Shown here piece by piece: positions 18,503 through 28,000 of a stretch of 64,000 bases of DNA. The DNA is taken from contig NZ_BSSV01000003.1 of the NCBI RefSeq assembly GCF_030161435.1, positions 310,001 through 374,000 on the forward strand, in the 5' to 3' direction. Every line of letters begins with the position of its first letter. Position 1 is the stretch's first letter. The DNA comes from Thalassotalea loyana (GTDB taxonomy: Bacteria > Pseudomonadota > Gammaproteobacteria > Enterobacterales > Alteromonadaceae). A program made the position numbers and the translations under genes. A model generated the notes under the pieces. The model was given only the letters and a program-made list of their open reading frames with translations, searched no databases and was not told the DNA's origin.

Positions 18503-19273
18503 ATGGTCGCTATTATCATTGGCTTAATCTTCATACTGATAATAATCGTAGTGGTTGTTAACGCCATTCAGCAACAAAAACAAAAACAAGAACAAGAAAA
18601 GCGGGCAAAAATTGCTAAGCAAAAAGCTATCGTTGACGAAAATGAAGAGCTACTTGCTAACCTCTCTAATATTCCTGCTTCACCAAATCTTAATTTGATT
18701 TTGCAACGAAGAAGCTTGAACGCTGCTAGAGAAATGAAAAACCTTTCTCCTGAATCAAAAGCTACAGCTTCTCGAGTAGATGAACTTGAAGCACGCTTTA
18801 ATGCAGCCAAAGACTCTGCTCAATCAGGTGGTTCAAAAGATGAACAATTTATTTTACCTGATAACGAGAAACAGATTATTGCCATTTTACAACTGATCAA
18901 AAAGCTCAGAGCCACGCTCAAGAGTGAATTGAACAAAGGTATGGTGGACCCACAAGTATTTAGTGCAGAAGATAAACGCTTAGATTCAATGCAGTTGAAA
19001 ATTAATATTGAAAGCCTAGTTAAGCGTGGTAACCAAACTTATAACAATGAAATGGTAGGTTCTGCTCGTCAGTATTACGAAAAAGCAATGCAAACGCTTA
19101 CGGATCACCCTATCCAGTCAGAATATGCAAGCCAGAAAAAGGCAGAACTTGCAGAGAAACTAAGTGAAATAACTTCCCAGCTGAAATCTGCAAATGCAGA
19201 AGATAGAGCGAAGAAAGCAAAAGAAGAAGAAGACGAGTTGGATATGTTATTTCAACCAAAGAAAAAGTGGTAA
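18503..19273 (+). CDS. Membrane-anchored coiled-coil protein, function unknown
   Basis: This 256-aa protein has one N-terminal membrane helix (residues 2-22, very Ile/Val rich). A long charged helical region follows (QQQKQKQEQEKRAK), and a helical C-terminal part ends in EEEDELDMLFQPKKKW. The segment VKRGNQTYNNEMVGSARQYYEKAM resembles a single TPR-like hairpin. I do not recognise a named family. The ATG at 18503 is preferred because GAGAAGTGGA lies just upstream. A 24-codon extension without a membrane-protein-like start is less likely. It is monocistronic with a strong terminator. Confidence 0.8.
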   Translation: MVAIIIGLIFILIIIVVVVNAIQQQKQKQEQEKRAKIAKQKAIVDENEELLANLSNIPASPNLNLILQRRSLNAAREMKNLSPESKATASRVDELEARFNAAKDSAQSGGSKDEQFILPDNEKQIIAILQLIKKLRATLKSELNKGMVDPQVFSAEDKRLDSMQLKINIESLVKRGNQTYNNEMVGSARQYYEKAMQTLTDHPIQSEYASQKKAELAEKLSEITSQLKSANAEDRAKKAKEEEDELDMLFQPKKKW

Positions 19274-19293
19274 GTATCAATTTGTTAAAAATA

Positions 19294-19322
19294 AAAGCCA
19301 GCAATTTGCTGGCTTTTTTTTT
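19294..19322 (+). terminator. Intrinsic terminator
   Basis: The stem AAAGCCAGCA/TGCTGGCTTT is followed by a long T tract, 20 nt after the stop of the coiled-coil gene. Confidence 0.92.
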
Positions 19323-19362
19323 GATGTTATTATGATATTTTACTTTTAACTAAACATTTTTC

Positions 19363-19731
19363 GTGGCTGCTGAAATTTCAATAATCTTACCGTCTTTCCT
19401 ACGAAAGTCTTTAAAAGCATATGCATTAAAAGCGTTAATAAGAGAGCACGGTTGCACCTTAAATAGAATTGGGCGTTCAAGAAATTGGCAATTGAAAGGG
19501 ACAACAGACCAGCTCGAACTTGTAATCAATGATATCGCGCAAAGCGACGAAGCCAGCTGGCAATGGCTAATAAAAAAACTTTCAAGCCATATTGAATACT
19601 CTACCCATGAAAGCTTGCTGGCATTAGCTAAGCGCAATCCTAATATTACCGTTAATGAGCTAATGGCCAAAGCGAATTGCACGTTAGCCCAAGCCAGACA
19701 AATTATTGATGAACTAGAATGGCTTGATTAG
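19363..19731 (+). CDS. RRF_GI-family protein (ribosome recycling factor-like)
   Basis: This 122-aa protein has the segment LNRIGRSRNWQLKGTTDQLE and a C-terminal NPNITVNELMAKANCTLAQA helix-turn-like region. These resemble a small gammaproteobacterial family named RRF_GI in domain databases (from memory). The name does not prove a recycling role. The start appears to be GTG at 19363 without a good ribosome-binding site, and no ATG lies in the first part of the frame. A hairpin at 19799-19823 may be its terminator. Confidence 0.7.
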   Translation: MAAEISIILPSFLRKSLKAYALKALIREHGCTLNRIGRSRNWQLKGTTDQLELVINDIAQSDEASWQWLIKKLSSHIEYSTHESLLALAKRNPNITVNELMAKANCTLAQARQIIDELEWLD

Positions 19732-19798
19732 CCAAATAGTACATACACAACTCTCCACCCCCCTTCTAGTTTTTAATTGTTTACATGTTTTGCAGTAG

Positions 19799-19830
19799 CT
19801 TGCTGTACTTTTTTTACAGCAAGGTTGTAT
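19799..19830 (+). terminator. Probable terminator downstream of RRF_GI gene
   Basis: The 9-bp stem CTTGCTGTA/TACAGCAAG has a 7-nt loop and is followed by GTTGTA and then a T7 run. Its sequence also resembles an SOS box with an 11-nt instead of a 10-nt spacer (CTG-N11-CAG), so the two readings compete. Confidence 0.5.
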
Positions 19831-19853
19831 TTTTTTACTTTTAATGTTGAAAA

Positions 19854-19887
19854 CTGTTTAAATTTACAGTACTGTTATTTCATACAG
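19854..19887 (+). promoter_or_regulatory. Two overlapping-range LexA (SOS) boxes
   Basis: Box 1 is CTGTTTAAATTTACAG (19854-19869) and box 2 is CTGTTATTTCATACAG (19872-19887). Both fit the gammaproteobacterial consensus CTG-N10-CAG, and box 2 is extended by matching TA at both ends. They lie two bases apart, 22-55 nt before the start codon of the SulA-like gene, where they would cover the promoter. LexA repression with induction by DNA damage is the natural inference. Confidence 0.88.
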
Positions 19888-19908
19888 TAAATATACAGGT
19901 GAATTTTG

Positions 19909-20277
19909 ATGGACATGCAAACAACAGTTAAGACACAAAACGTATTGGTTAATCAACAAACGCAAACGCTTGCAAATATCTACAGTACACATAAAAAACA
20001 AAATAAATGGATCATGATGATAGACGCAGAGGACAATGCGCTCAAATCTCTATCACAAGAAAACGATATCAATACCAAAAAGATCCTTAAAGTACACAGC
20101 AATAAAGTAAAAGTGCACGCAGAAAGTATCGAAAAAGCACTGAAAAAAGGAAATTGTAGCGCTGTAGTGCTGTGTAAACAGCTATTTGCTCAAAGCCAAA
20201 TTGATAAATTAAGCAAACAAGCTGCTCAATCAAATACCGATTTTATTGTGCTAAACAATCTAACAACAGTGCATTAA
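19909..20277 (+). CDS. SulA-like SOS cell-division inhibitor
   Basis: This 122-aa protein resembles E. coli SulA in the region from NKWIMMIDAED through KKILKVHSNK to AESIEKALKKGNCSAVV. These fit the SulA pattern of a tryptophan near a beta strand, a K-x-L-x-V-x segment and ExxxxALxxGNxSxVx. SulA blocks FtsZ polymerisation during DNA damage. The C-terminus is short and lacks the end recognised by Lon in E. coli SulA. Two SOS boxes directly upstream support the call. The ATG at 19909 follows AGGTGA; a TTG one codon earlier is less likely. It is not next to lexA, as it often is in other genera. Confidence 0.78.
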   Translation: MDMQTTVKTQNVLVNQQTQTLANIYSTHKKQNKWIMMIDAEDNALKSLSQENDINTKKILKVHSNKVKVHAESIEKALKKGNCSAVVLCKQLFAQSQIDKLSKQAAQSNTDFIVLNNLTTVH

Positions 20278-20343
20278 TCCATACCAAATTGAACATCATT
20301 CATTTATAGTATCGGCTAATTCTTTTTTCAGCCGACACTATAT

Positions 20344-20811
20344 ATGCAATGTCCATGTCAAAGCCAAAAAAGCTATGAGAATTGTTGTAAGCCGCTCCAC
20401 TTAATAGAACAAGTCGCTCGCTCTCCTGAGCAACTAATGCGTTCTCGTTATAGTGCATACGCGTTAACTAATGCTCTCTATATCTTTAATACCTATCATT
20501 CAAGCAAACGACAAAGTATATCGGTTGACGAGCTTGATGAGTGGGCCCGTGCTACGACTTGGCTAAAATTAGAAATAAACGCAACAAGCCAAGACACGGT
20601 AACTTTCACAGCAACCTATGTAGAAGCTGGCCAATTATTTGAAATCCAAGAACTCTCTCGGTTTTCTATCGAAGCGAATGAGTGGCGTTATGTTGATGGT
20701 GATATATTGAAACACAATGCATTACCAAAACCTAAACGAAATGAGAAATGCCCTTGTGGCTCGTTAAAGAAACTTAAGCAATGCTGTGGAGTGAAATCGA
20801 ATCTGATTTAA
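20344..20811 (+). CDS. ychJ: YchJ-family protein with two SEC-C motifs
   Basis: This 155-aa protein has a zinc-binding SEC-C motif at each end: CPCQSQKSYENCC near the N-terminus and CPCGSLKKLKQCC near the C-terminus. The middle carries the UPF0225 signature PEQLMRSRYSAYAL and an NTF2-like fold segment. Function is undetermined. A metal-dependent binding role is likely. The last 38 nt overlap, tail to tail, the end of the VC2046-type gene on the other strand. Confidence 0.9.
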   Translation: MQCPCQSQKSYENCCKPLHLIEQVARSPEQLMRSRYSAYALTNALYIFNTYHSSKRQSISVDELDEWARATTWLKLEINATSQDTVTFTATYVEAGQLFEIQELSRFSIEANEWRYVDGDILKHNALPKPKRNEKCPCGSLKKLKQCCGVKSNLI

Positions 20812-21307
20812 GCATTGATGTCTTCACATTTTTTATCCAATGCTCGATATTGTTAGTGGGTTTAGCGGCAATAGTTTTATCTGCGGTATGCTCAAGTCGT
20901 TTTTGTTGGCAAAGTGACAAGTTAGATTTTACTACGGTAGGTATAAACTTAGCGTCGTTACGAAACGCTAGTGCATTAGGTTTGAGACATTGTTCTAGAC
21001 GAATATCGTCAAATCCTTCATCCAATAGAACGCCGCCTTGATTAAAGCCAGTGATATCCTCGAGTGAATTTAGAGACATCGGTTGTGCTTCAGGCAAATC
21101 AAAAAATGAACGAAGTTGCGATTGCTCTTTATCAGCATCTTTATCAAGACTATCTAATTCTTCTCGTTGAAACTCACTAAAGTCTCTGACATCTTGGCTT
21201 AGCATGGCCAACATCAATGAAAAGTCACTACGACGTTTCTCATGAACACAGTGGTTTAACTGTGAACCTAATTGAGTTTCATTGATTAATAGCGAGTCGA
21301 TTTCCAA
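20774..21307 (-). CDS. VC2046/SO_2500-family protein
   Basis: This 177-aa protein has the N-terminal pattern ETQLGSQLNHCVHEKRRSDF followed by SLMLAMLSQDVRDF. I associate this with the VC2046/SO_2500 family of Vibrio and Shewanella. The rest is polar with low complexity. Function is unknown. Its 3' end overlaps ychJ in antisense by 38 nt, so each mRNA is complementary to the other's end. Confidence 0.75.
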   Translation of the reverse strand: MEIDSLLINETQLGSQLNHCVHEKRRSDFSLMLAMLSQDVRDFSEFQREELDSLDKDADKEQSQLRSFFDLPEAQPMSLNSLEDITGFNQGGVLLDEGFDDIRLEQCLKPNALAFRNDAKFIPTVVKSNLSLCQQKRLEHTADKTIAAKPTNNIEHWIKNVKTSMLKSDSISLHSIA

Positions 21308-21400
21308 AATACCAGGCCGATAGGATTAACAAGTAAACTCTATATCGACCCAAACATTGGAAACTTAAGTATTTTTTTCAATAATTATTGGCTTGAACAA

Positions 21401-22684
21401 TTATTGAACGATAGGGAATTTTAAGCGGAACTTAGCACCACCTAAGCGTCCATCAGCGACATCGACTTTACCTTGATGCCACTCCATAATTCGCTCAACG
21501 ATAGCTAAACCAAGACCAAATCCACCCTCGTCTTTATTCCGACTTTTATCGGCTCTAGTAAAGGCTTCAAACACCTGAGACTTGATGTCATCTTCTACAC
21601 CATTACCATTGTCTTCGACATCAATAATAATGTCGTCTTCTGACTGGCTTAATGTGATGACAATCAGGTCATCTCCGTATTTGATGGCGTTAGTAATATA
21701 ATTCGCTAACGCTCTATCAATAAAATGCTTATCGCATTCGACATATAAGTTGCCAACTTGATTATTAATCTCTATTTTTCCATCATATTGCTCATATTTA
21801 GCAATATGACTTTTAACAATATCAATCGCTTTATAGTCGGCAAAGTTTAATTGTGGTCTATCAGACTCTAACGTCGAGTACATTAGCAACTCGTTAATTA
21901 ACTCATCAAGCTCTTTAGTATCACTATCAATTTGCTCGATATATTTGGCGCGCTTCTCTTCATCCTTCGCTACAGCAAGCATTTGCAGCGCAAAACGACT
22001 TCTTGCTAATGGCGTTCTTAGCTCATGCGCCACAGCATTTGTGAGCTCTTTGTGTGCATTAGCCAAATTCTTTAAACGAATCGCCATCATATTAAACGTC
22101 TTGGTCAATGGGCTGATTGTACTTGTCATCGCTTTAGGTGCTTGAACATCAAAATTACTTTCACCAATGAGACGAGCAGTTTTATCCAAAGAATCTAAAT
22201 CTCTTGATAAGGGCCACAGCCAAAAGAATATCAAAATCCCAAATACAACTAGTATCAACGTCCGACCAAACGTCGCAAGCTCCGGTCGGGTTGGTATCTG
22301 CATCGGCCCCAAGATCAAGACTTGCTCAGTTTTGCCTATTAAGTGATGCAACATGACGTCATCACCTTGCAAATAGATATATGTTTTGCCGCGAGCTAGC
22401 CTTTCCTGATCATCTTTTGTTAGCTTTTTAATCGTTGGCATTAAGCGAGTGCTCAAATGAATCTGAAATTTTTCGTTTAACCGGCTTAGTTCCTCATCCC
22501 ACTCTTCCTCAGGTAAAGAGAGCAAGCGTTCCTCCGCTGCAGCCATAACAATTTTGTAGCCGTCGTAGGAGTCAACATCTTGTTCTAGATAAAAGTGCCA
22601 AGCTTGGTCTAGAAACCAAATAATAGACAACAATGAAAAAACAATAAGAAGATATAAACTGAAAAAAGTGCGACCAAGTCTCAT
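21401..22684 (-). CDS. Sensor histidine kinase, RstB-like
   Basis: This 427-aa membrane kinase has TM helices at about 7-27 and 141-160 enclosing a periplasmic sensor of about 110 residues. A HAMP-type linker, the phospho-acceptor motif AHELRTPLARSRF (H220) and the ATPase N, G1 and G2 boxes (NAIKYGDD, DNGNGV, GGFGLGLAIV) follow. The short acidic periplasmic domain and ARSRF after the H-box resemble RstB. It lies downstream of its regulator gene, with an intrinsic terminator in the 66-nt gap. The signal is unknown. Confidence 0.88.
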   Translation of the reverse strand: MRLGRTFFSLYLLIVFSLLSIIWFLDQAWHFYLEQDVDSYDGYKIVMAAAEERLLSLPEEEWDEELSRLNEKFQIHLSTRLMPTIKKLTKDDQERLARGKTYIYLQGDDVMLHHLIGKTEQVLILGPMQIPTRPELATFGRTLILVVFGILIFFWLWPLSRDLDSLDKTARLIGESNFDVQAPKAMTSTISPLTKTFNMMAIRLKNLANAHKELTNAVAHELRTPLARSRFALQMLAVAKDEEKRAKYIEQIDSDTKELDELINELLMYSTLESDRPQLNFADYKAIDIVKSHIAKYEQYDGKIEINNQVGNLYVECDKHFIDRALANYITNAIKYGDDLIVITLSQSEDDIIIDVEDNGNGVEDDIKSQVFEAFTRADKSRNKDEGGFGLGLAIVERIMEWHQGKVDVADGRLGGAKFRLKFPIVQ

Positions 22685-22710
22685 AGTAAAAAAGCTTTAT
22701 CAATCAAATA

Positions 22711-22736
22711 AAAAAGGGGGACAATCCCCCTTTCTT
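22711..22736 (-). terminator. Internal terminator between response regulator and kinase genes
   Basis: On the minus strand, AAAGGGGG, a short ATTGT loop and CCCCCTTT are followed by T-rich sequence. It lies after the regulator stop and just before the kinase start, so it would attenuate kinase expression instead of ending the operon. Confidence 0.8.
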
Positions 22737-22750
22737 TAAACAAGTAGGAT

Positions 22751-23464
22751 TTATGACCAAGCATCTGGTACAAATAAATAACCTTGTCCCCAGATTGTCT
22801 TTATCCTGAATGGGGTCTCATTACTGTCATGCAGTTTTTTTCGTAACCTTGATACACGCACGTCGACTGAGCGGTCCATGCCATCATATTCACGTCCGAC
22901 AACAGCTTTGTATATGTAGTCGCGATTTTGGACTTCACCAGCTCGACTAGCTAATAGCCATAACAAGTCGAATTCTTGACTGGTTAGCTCAATATTTTCA
23001 CCTGACAACGTTACCTGACGAGAGCCACGAGAGATAAATAGTTCACCAATCGTTAAGTCGGCAGCTTCATTGCTTGATTGAGGTAATTGGCCACGACGTA
23101 GCAACGCGTTAACACGAGCAAGAAGTACACGCGGTTCAACAGGTTTTATAACGTAATCATCCGCACCAATTTCGAGACCAAGAACTTGGTCAAAATCTGT
23201 GCCTTTAGCCGTTAGCATTAAAATAGGACCATTAAAGGTTGGTCTTAAGTCGCGGCAAACAGCAAAACCATCTTTACCTGGTAACATAATGTCGAGAATA
23301 ATCAGGTCTGGAGTAAAAGTCTCAACACGTTTTGCAACCGTATCGCCTCTAAACTCTTGCTTTACATGCATACCCTCACTTTCTAAAAACTCTGTGATTA
23401 AATTTGACAGTTGACGATCATCTTCAACTAATAAAATTTTCTTCACTGATTTATTATCAGGCAT
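22751..23464 (-). CDS. OmpR-family response regulator, RstA-like
   Basis: This 237-aa regulator has a receiver domain (acidic VEDD pocket, phospho-acceptor D58 in LIILDIMLPGKDG, K in VIKPVEP). A C-terminal winged helix follows, with LTSQEFDLLWLLASRAGEVQ and SRLRKKLHD. It pairs with the downstream RstB-like kinase. Start: ATG with AGGAG upstream. The -PVEPRVLLARVNALLRR linker is typical of OmpR/PhoB proteins. Targets are unknown. Confidence 0.93.
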   Translation of the reverse strand: MPDNKSVKKILLVEDDRQLSNLITEFLESEGMHVKQEFRGDTVAKRVETFTPDLIILDIMLPGKDGFAVCRDLRPTFNGPILMLTAKGTDFDQVLGLEIGADDYVIKPVEPRVLLARVNALLRRGQLPQSSNEAADLTIGELFISRGSRQVTLSGENIELTSQEFDLLWLLASRAGEVQNRDYIYKAVVGREYDGMDRSVDVRVSRLRKKLHDSNETPFRIKTIWGQGYLFVPDAWS

Positions 23465-23759
23465 TTTTCATTCTCCTACGTGTTATGTATGTCCCGTTCC
23501 TGGGTAGGTAAATCGTTTACACTAATGCAAATGTCTTTATCCAAACTTAAAGTTAATCTTTAAAATCTTTCCTAATCGATGATGTTAGATTATACGTTTA
23601 ACATTGCGATAACAACTGTAACTACATGATGTTACCCTATTAATACAATTAGTTACATTTAGATAATAGCAGCAAATTGGGTGTCTCGAGCCTGAACTTT
23701 AGCTTTACATTAACAATTGCCACCTTATCATGTAATTAAACCTGACAAGTCTTCAAAAA

Positions 23760-24983
23760 ATGCAAAAACAACAAGCTGTTAAAGCATTAATGACCATGAT
23801 GCTAGTGGTCTTGCTTAGTTGTGCTGGAATTGCTCTCCCGTACCCGATCTTAGCACCACTTTTTATTAATGAAGTGTCACCGCTCACCACTTTTGGTGGC
23901 ATCCACCCTAAGCTATTGCTAGGCATGTTGCTCGCCATCTACCCGTTAGGGGTCTTAATTGGTAGCTCAATTATCGGCGCTGCATCTGATGTTTATGGTC
24001 GTAAAAAGGTATTAATGGTCTCGCTAATTTTCGCGATGTTTGGCTATTTGTTCTCTGCTTTTGCCATCGTGATTGAGAACTACCCACTGTTCTTTTTAAC
24101 TCGTTTTATTACGGGGTTGTGTGAGGGAAATGTCAGTATCGCAAAAGCCGTGGCGATAGACTTATCCAAAGTGTTAGATAAAACGCGTTCTTTTAGTTTA
24201 ATTAATGCAACAACATACGCTGGTTGGCTTATTGGACCTTTAGCGGGAGGTTTTCTTCAACCATTTGGTACGGAGCTCGCTTTTTATGTTGCCGCTTGTT
24301 CATTAGGTTTGGCGACCCTTTGCGTTTTCTTATTTTTAAATCATGAGCCAAAGTCAAAGGAGCCTACCTCCCTTTCTTGGTATGAACTGCTTGTTAAGCA
24401 GAACTCTTTAGGATTACTAAAAAATCCATCAATTAAACGATTTTTTGCAGTTTATCTGTTAGTCACTCTGGGCCTAAATGCTTTTTACGATTTTTACCCA
24501 CTTTGGCTAGCTGAGACATTTAGCTTTACACCACCCAATATTGGTTCAATTACAGCGCTACTAACCGCGTTTATGGTAACGACAAGCGCCCTACTCGTAA
24601 CACCATTTAAAAGGCGCTTTGGGTTACTTAGTGGCATTTATATTGGGTTACTATTTTTAGCCATTATGCTATTCATCCATCCTTTGTATTCAAATAGTAC
24701 GGTTTGGCTTGGTTATGCACTAATAGGTATCGCCATAGCGTTGTTTAATGGCTTGTTGCCTATTTATATTTCTGAGCTACATCAAAATGAACAACAAGGT
24801 AGGCTGATGGGTTTATTATCTACAGGCTTTTCAATGTCAAATGTGGTGATTTCTATTTTGGGGAGTTTTGTCGCGATTATTGGCACAGTCTGGGCTATTC
24901 TCCTTGGCGCAATACTCATTGTGTGCTCTGCGATTTTACTCTTTAAAATAACAAAACAATCGTCTGCTGAGGCCCCCAGCTAA
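23760..24983 (+). CDS. MFS transporter
   Basis: This 407-aa protein has 12 hydrophobic segments. The major facilitator signature between TM2 and TM3 is GAASDVYGRKKVLM, and RFITGLCEGN lies in TM4-TM5. It belongs to the general drug/sugar efflux-like MFS group, similar in shape to TetA-type proteins. The substrate is not assignable. The ATG has no strong Shine-Dalgarno. The large hybrid kinase starts 72 nt downstream on the same strand. Confidence 0.88.
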   Translation: MQKQQAVKALMTMMLVVLLSCAGIALPYPILAPLFINEVSPLTTFGGIHPKLLLGMLLAIYPLGVLIGSSIIGAASDVYGRKKVLMVSLIFAMFGYLFSAFAIVIENYPLFFLTRFITGLCEGNVSIAKAVAIDLSKVLDKTRSFSLINATTYAGWLIGPLAGGFLQPFGTELAFYVAACSLGLATLCVFLFLNHEPKSKEPTSLSWYELLVKQNSLGLLKNPSIKRFFAVYLLVTLGLNAFYDFYPLWLAETFSFTPPNIGSITALLTAFMVTTSALLVTPFKRRFGLLSGIYIGLLFLAIMLFIHPLYSNSTVWLGYALIGIAIALFNGLLPIYISELHQNEQQGRLMGLLSTGFSMSNVVISILGSFVAIIGTVWAILLGAILIVCSAILLFKITKQSSAEAPS

Positions 24984-25055
24984 ATTAGAAATTATTGGAA
25001 TTATGAGATAAGCTGTTAACTAATAAAGGATTTCATTAATCGCAGTGCCAACTCT

Positions 25056-28000
25056 ATGAATGAAAAGCATCTATACACGAACCTTGAGTCTTTGGTTAAA
25101 CTTTTAAGTTTAATGACCATGGCAATTGGTCTGACGGTAATTTTCGGTTGGTATACAAGAAACGAAACGCTCATTCAGATCAATGAAGCTTTCGTGCCAA
25201 TGCAATACAACACTGCGCTTGGTTTCATTATTCTCGGCATCAGCGTTTGGTTTACCAACGCACAAAAAAGAACAGCTTTATATATCACAGGTGGAACGCT
25301 GCTTCTGCTTGGATTACTGACACTCAGTCAGTATATTTTTAATATTGAGTTAGGCATTGATCAAGCCCTCATGGAACACTACATTAATATTCGTGTTTCT
25401 CACCCAGGGCGCATGGCACCAGATACAGCAATTTGTTTTGCACTAGGTGGCATCGGTGCAATTATTTCCACGACAAAAAACAAATACTCCAATGCAATCC
25501 TTGGCATCCTTGCTAGCATCGTACTTTCATTTGGATTAGTTGCATTTACAGAATATTTTACGGTCAAAACCACGTGGGGTTGGGGCGGACTCACTAAAAT
25601 GGCGGTTCACACGTCATTTGGTTTTATGTTGGCGGCCCTAGCTACATTTTTGTACTGCTATAAAGAACAACTTAAATACAACTTCTCAAGCCTTTATGAG
25701 CATTGGCTAACAATTCCTATCGCTATATTGGGCTTAACGGTAACATTAACCTCTTGGCGTGCCGCGTATAGGTACCACAAAGAAATAGAATATCAGTACA
25801 GTATGACGACAGGTATTGCCGCTGAAGGTATTCTTGTTTTTGGAATATTTGCAACGCTTAGTATTCTTTTCATCATCAATGCTAAACGCAAAGGCAAGAG
25901 TCGATTTACCACGAAAACTAAATTAAGCATGCCAATAATCGTTATGATTTTAGGCAGCATTTTATCCTACTCCATCTACCAACTTCTAAGTACCAATCTC
26001 AAAACTCAAACACGGCTAAAGTTTGATCACCGAGTGAACCAACACGGAAAAACGTTTGAACAAGGTTTAGTGCTTTATATCGAAATGTTGCGCTACATAC
26101 GCAATACATTTTACGTAGACAGAGAAATAACACGTTCCGCCTTTCAAAATATTACCAATTCGGAACTTAATAAGTTCAAAGGAATATTAGCAATCGAGTG
26201 GCTGCCTCGTATTAAACATGAAGATAGAGCAGCATGGGAACAACGTCTGTCCAATGAACTAGGCATTGATTACTACTTCAAATCGTATGACGAAAACGGA
26301 AACGTTATTTCCGCGCCAGCGCAACAAGACTACTTCCCTATTGTCTATGCCGAGCCAATGAAGGGAAATGCCCAAGCATTGGGGATCAATCCTTTATTGG
26401 TGGCAGGAGAAGAGTCGGCTAACAGTATTTTAAAAGCCATCAAAGAAAATAGTATTAGCATCACGCGTCGCATTGACCTGGTGCAAACTCCGCCAGAAGG
26501 CTATGGCGTGCTCATTCATCTACCAGTTTATGACCAAATAAAGCTGGCAAACGGTGAAAGCTATGAACAAGCGGTTGTAGGACTGGTCGCAGGGGTTATC
26601 TACCTACAACCTACTTTAGAGCGTATTCTCGGTAACTTTCTGGAGCCTGCGGGGTTAAACCTGACATTTATCGATTCAGATGCCAAAGATGAGGAAAAGT
26701 TTTTATATTTTCATCGTTCACGTGTTGCAAACATGGATGATAATGTCACTTATTTAAAGAAAACTTACCGCTTTAACATTGCTAATCGTTCTTGGGAAAT
26801 CCATGCGCAAGCAGCAAATGACCAAATTTACCCAACAAGTTCAGCCACTAATTTAATTCCGCCATTAACCATTTTCTTAATCAGTATTACGCTAGCCTTT
26901 ATGTTACGGCTGATTGAACTGCGGATCAGAGAAAGAAATTTACTCATTGAGCGGATTACCGAGCGGGAAGCTCACTTTAGTGCACTGGTCGATACAATCC
27001 CAGGAATGGCATACACCTGCGATTACGATTATGACTGGACGATGAGCTTTATCAGTAAAGAAGTATATCCATTAACCGGCTATACGATTGAGCATTTCAC
27101 AAAAACACGTGTTATTTCTTGGCGCGAGCTCATCCACCCAAAAGACATCGATCGCGTCGAAAAGATAGTTAATCAAGCTTGTGAAAATGGTGAAATATTT
27201 ACTGTTGAATATCGATTAATCCACCGAGATGGTACGGTTCACTGGGTCTATGAACAAGGTCAAGCAAGGCTTGATCACCATGGGAAACCATTTCAAATTC
27301 ACGGTTCGGTACTGGACATTACTGACAGAAAAGTTAATGAGCAAAAATTTAAAGGCCTATTAGAATCAGCCCCTGATAGCTTAATTCTCGTTGACGCAAC
27401 AGGAACAATTGCCTTTGTTAATAAACAAGTTGAAAACGTTCTTGGCTATAAAACAGAAGAATTAGTTGGTAATAAAATCGACTTATTATTACCACCTGAG
27501 TTACGTGAAAGCCACCCACAAATGCTAAGTGAATACTTTAAAGCGCCTTCAGTACGTGCCATGGGGGCAGGAAGAGATCTCACGGCTGTTATGAAAAATG
27601 GTAAAAGTCTATCTGTCGAAATTAGTTTAAGCCCAATTGAAACTGCAGAAGGCACGCTAGTTCTCGCTGCGATCCGTGATATTACAGCTCGAAAAGCACT
27701 CGAACTTGAGCTAATCGATGCCAAAGATAAAGCAGAAAGTGCTACACAAGCCAAAAGTGATTTTCTCGCGAATATGAGCCACGAGATAAGAACACCGATG
27801 AATGCCATTATCGGCATGTCACAGCTTGCACTCAATACGGAGTTAAATCCTAAACAAGCTAACTATATTGACAAGGTAAACCGTTCTGCCGAGTCGTTAC
27901 TCGGTATAATTAATGACATTCTCGATTTTTCTAAGATTGAAGCCGGTAAATTTGATATCGAGCATATTGATTTTAGGCTAGAAGACGTATTTGATAATTT

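Noticed and set aside
20049-20277. Toxin-antitoxin reading of the small gene near 20 kb
   Set aside because: The SOS boxes and the SulA-like pattern explain it better, and no partner gene is adjacent.
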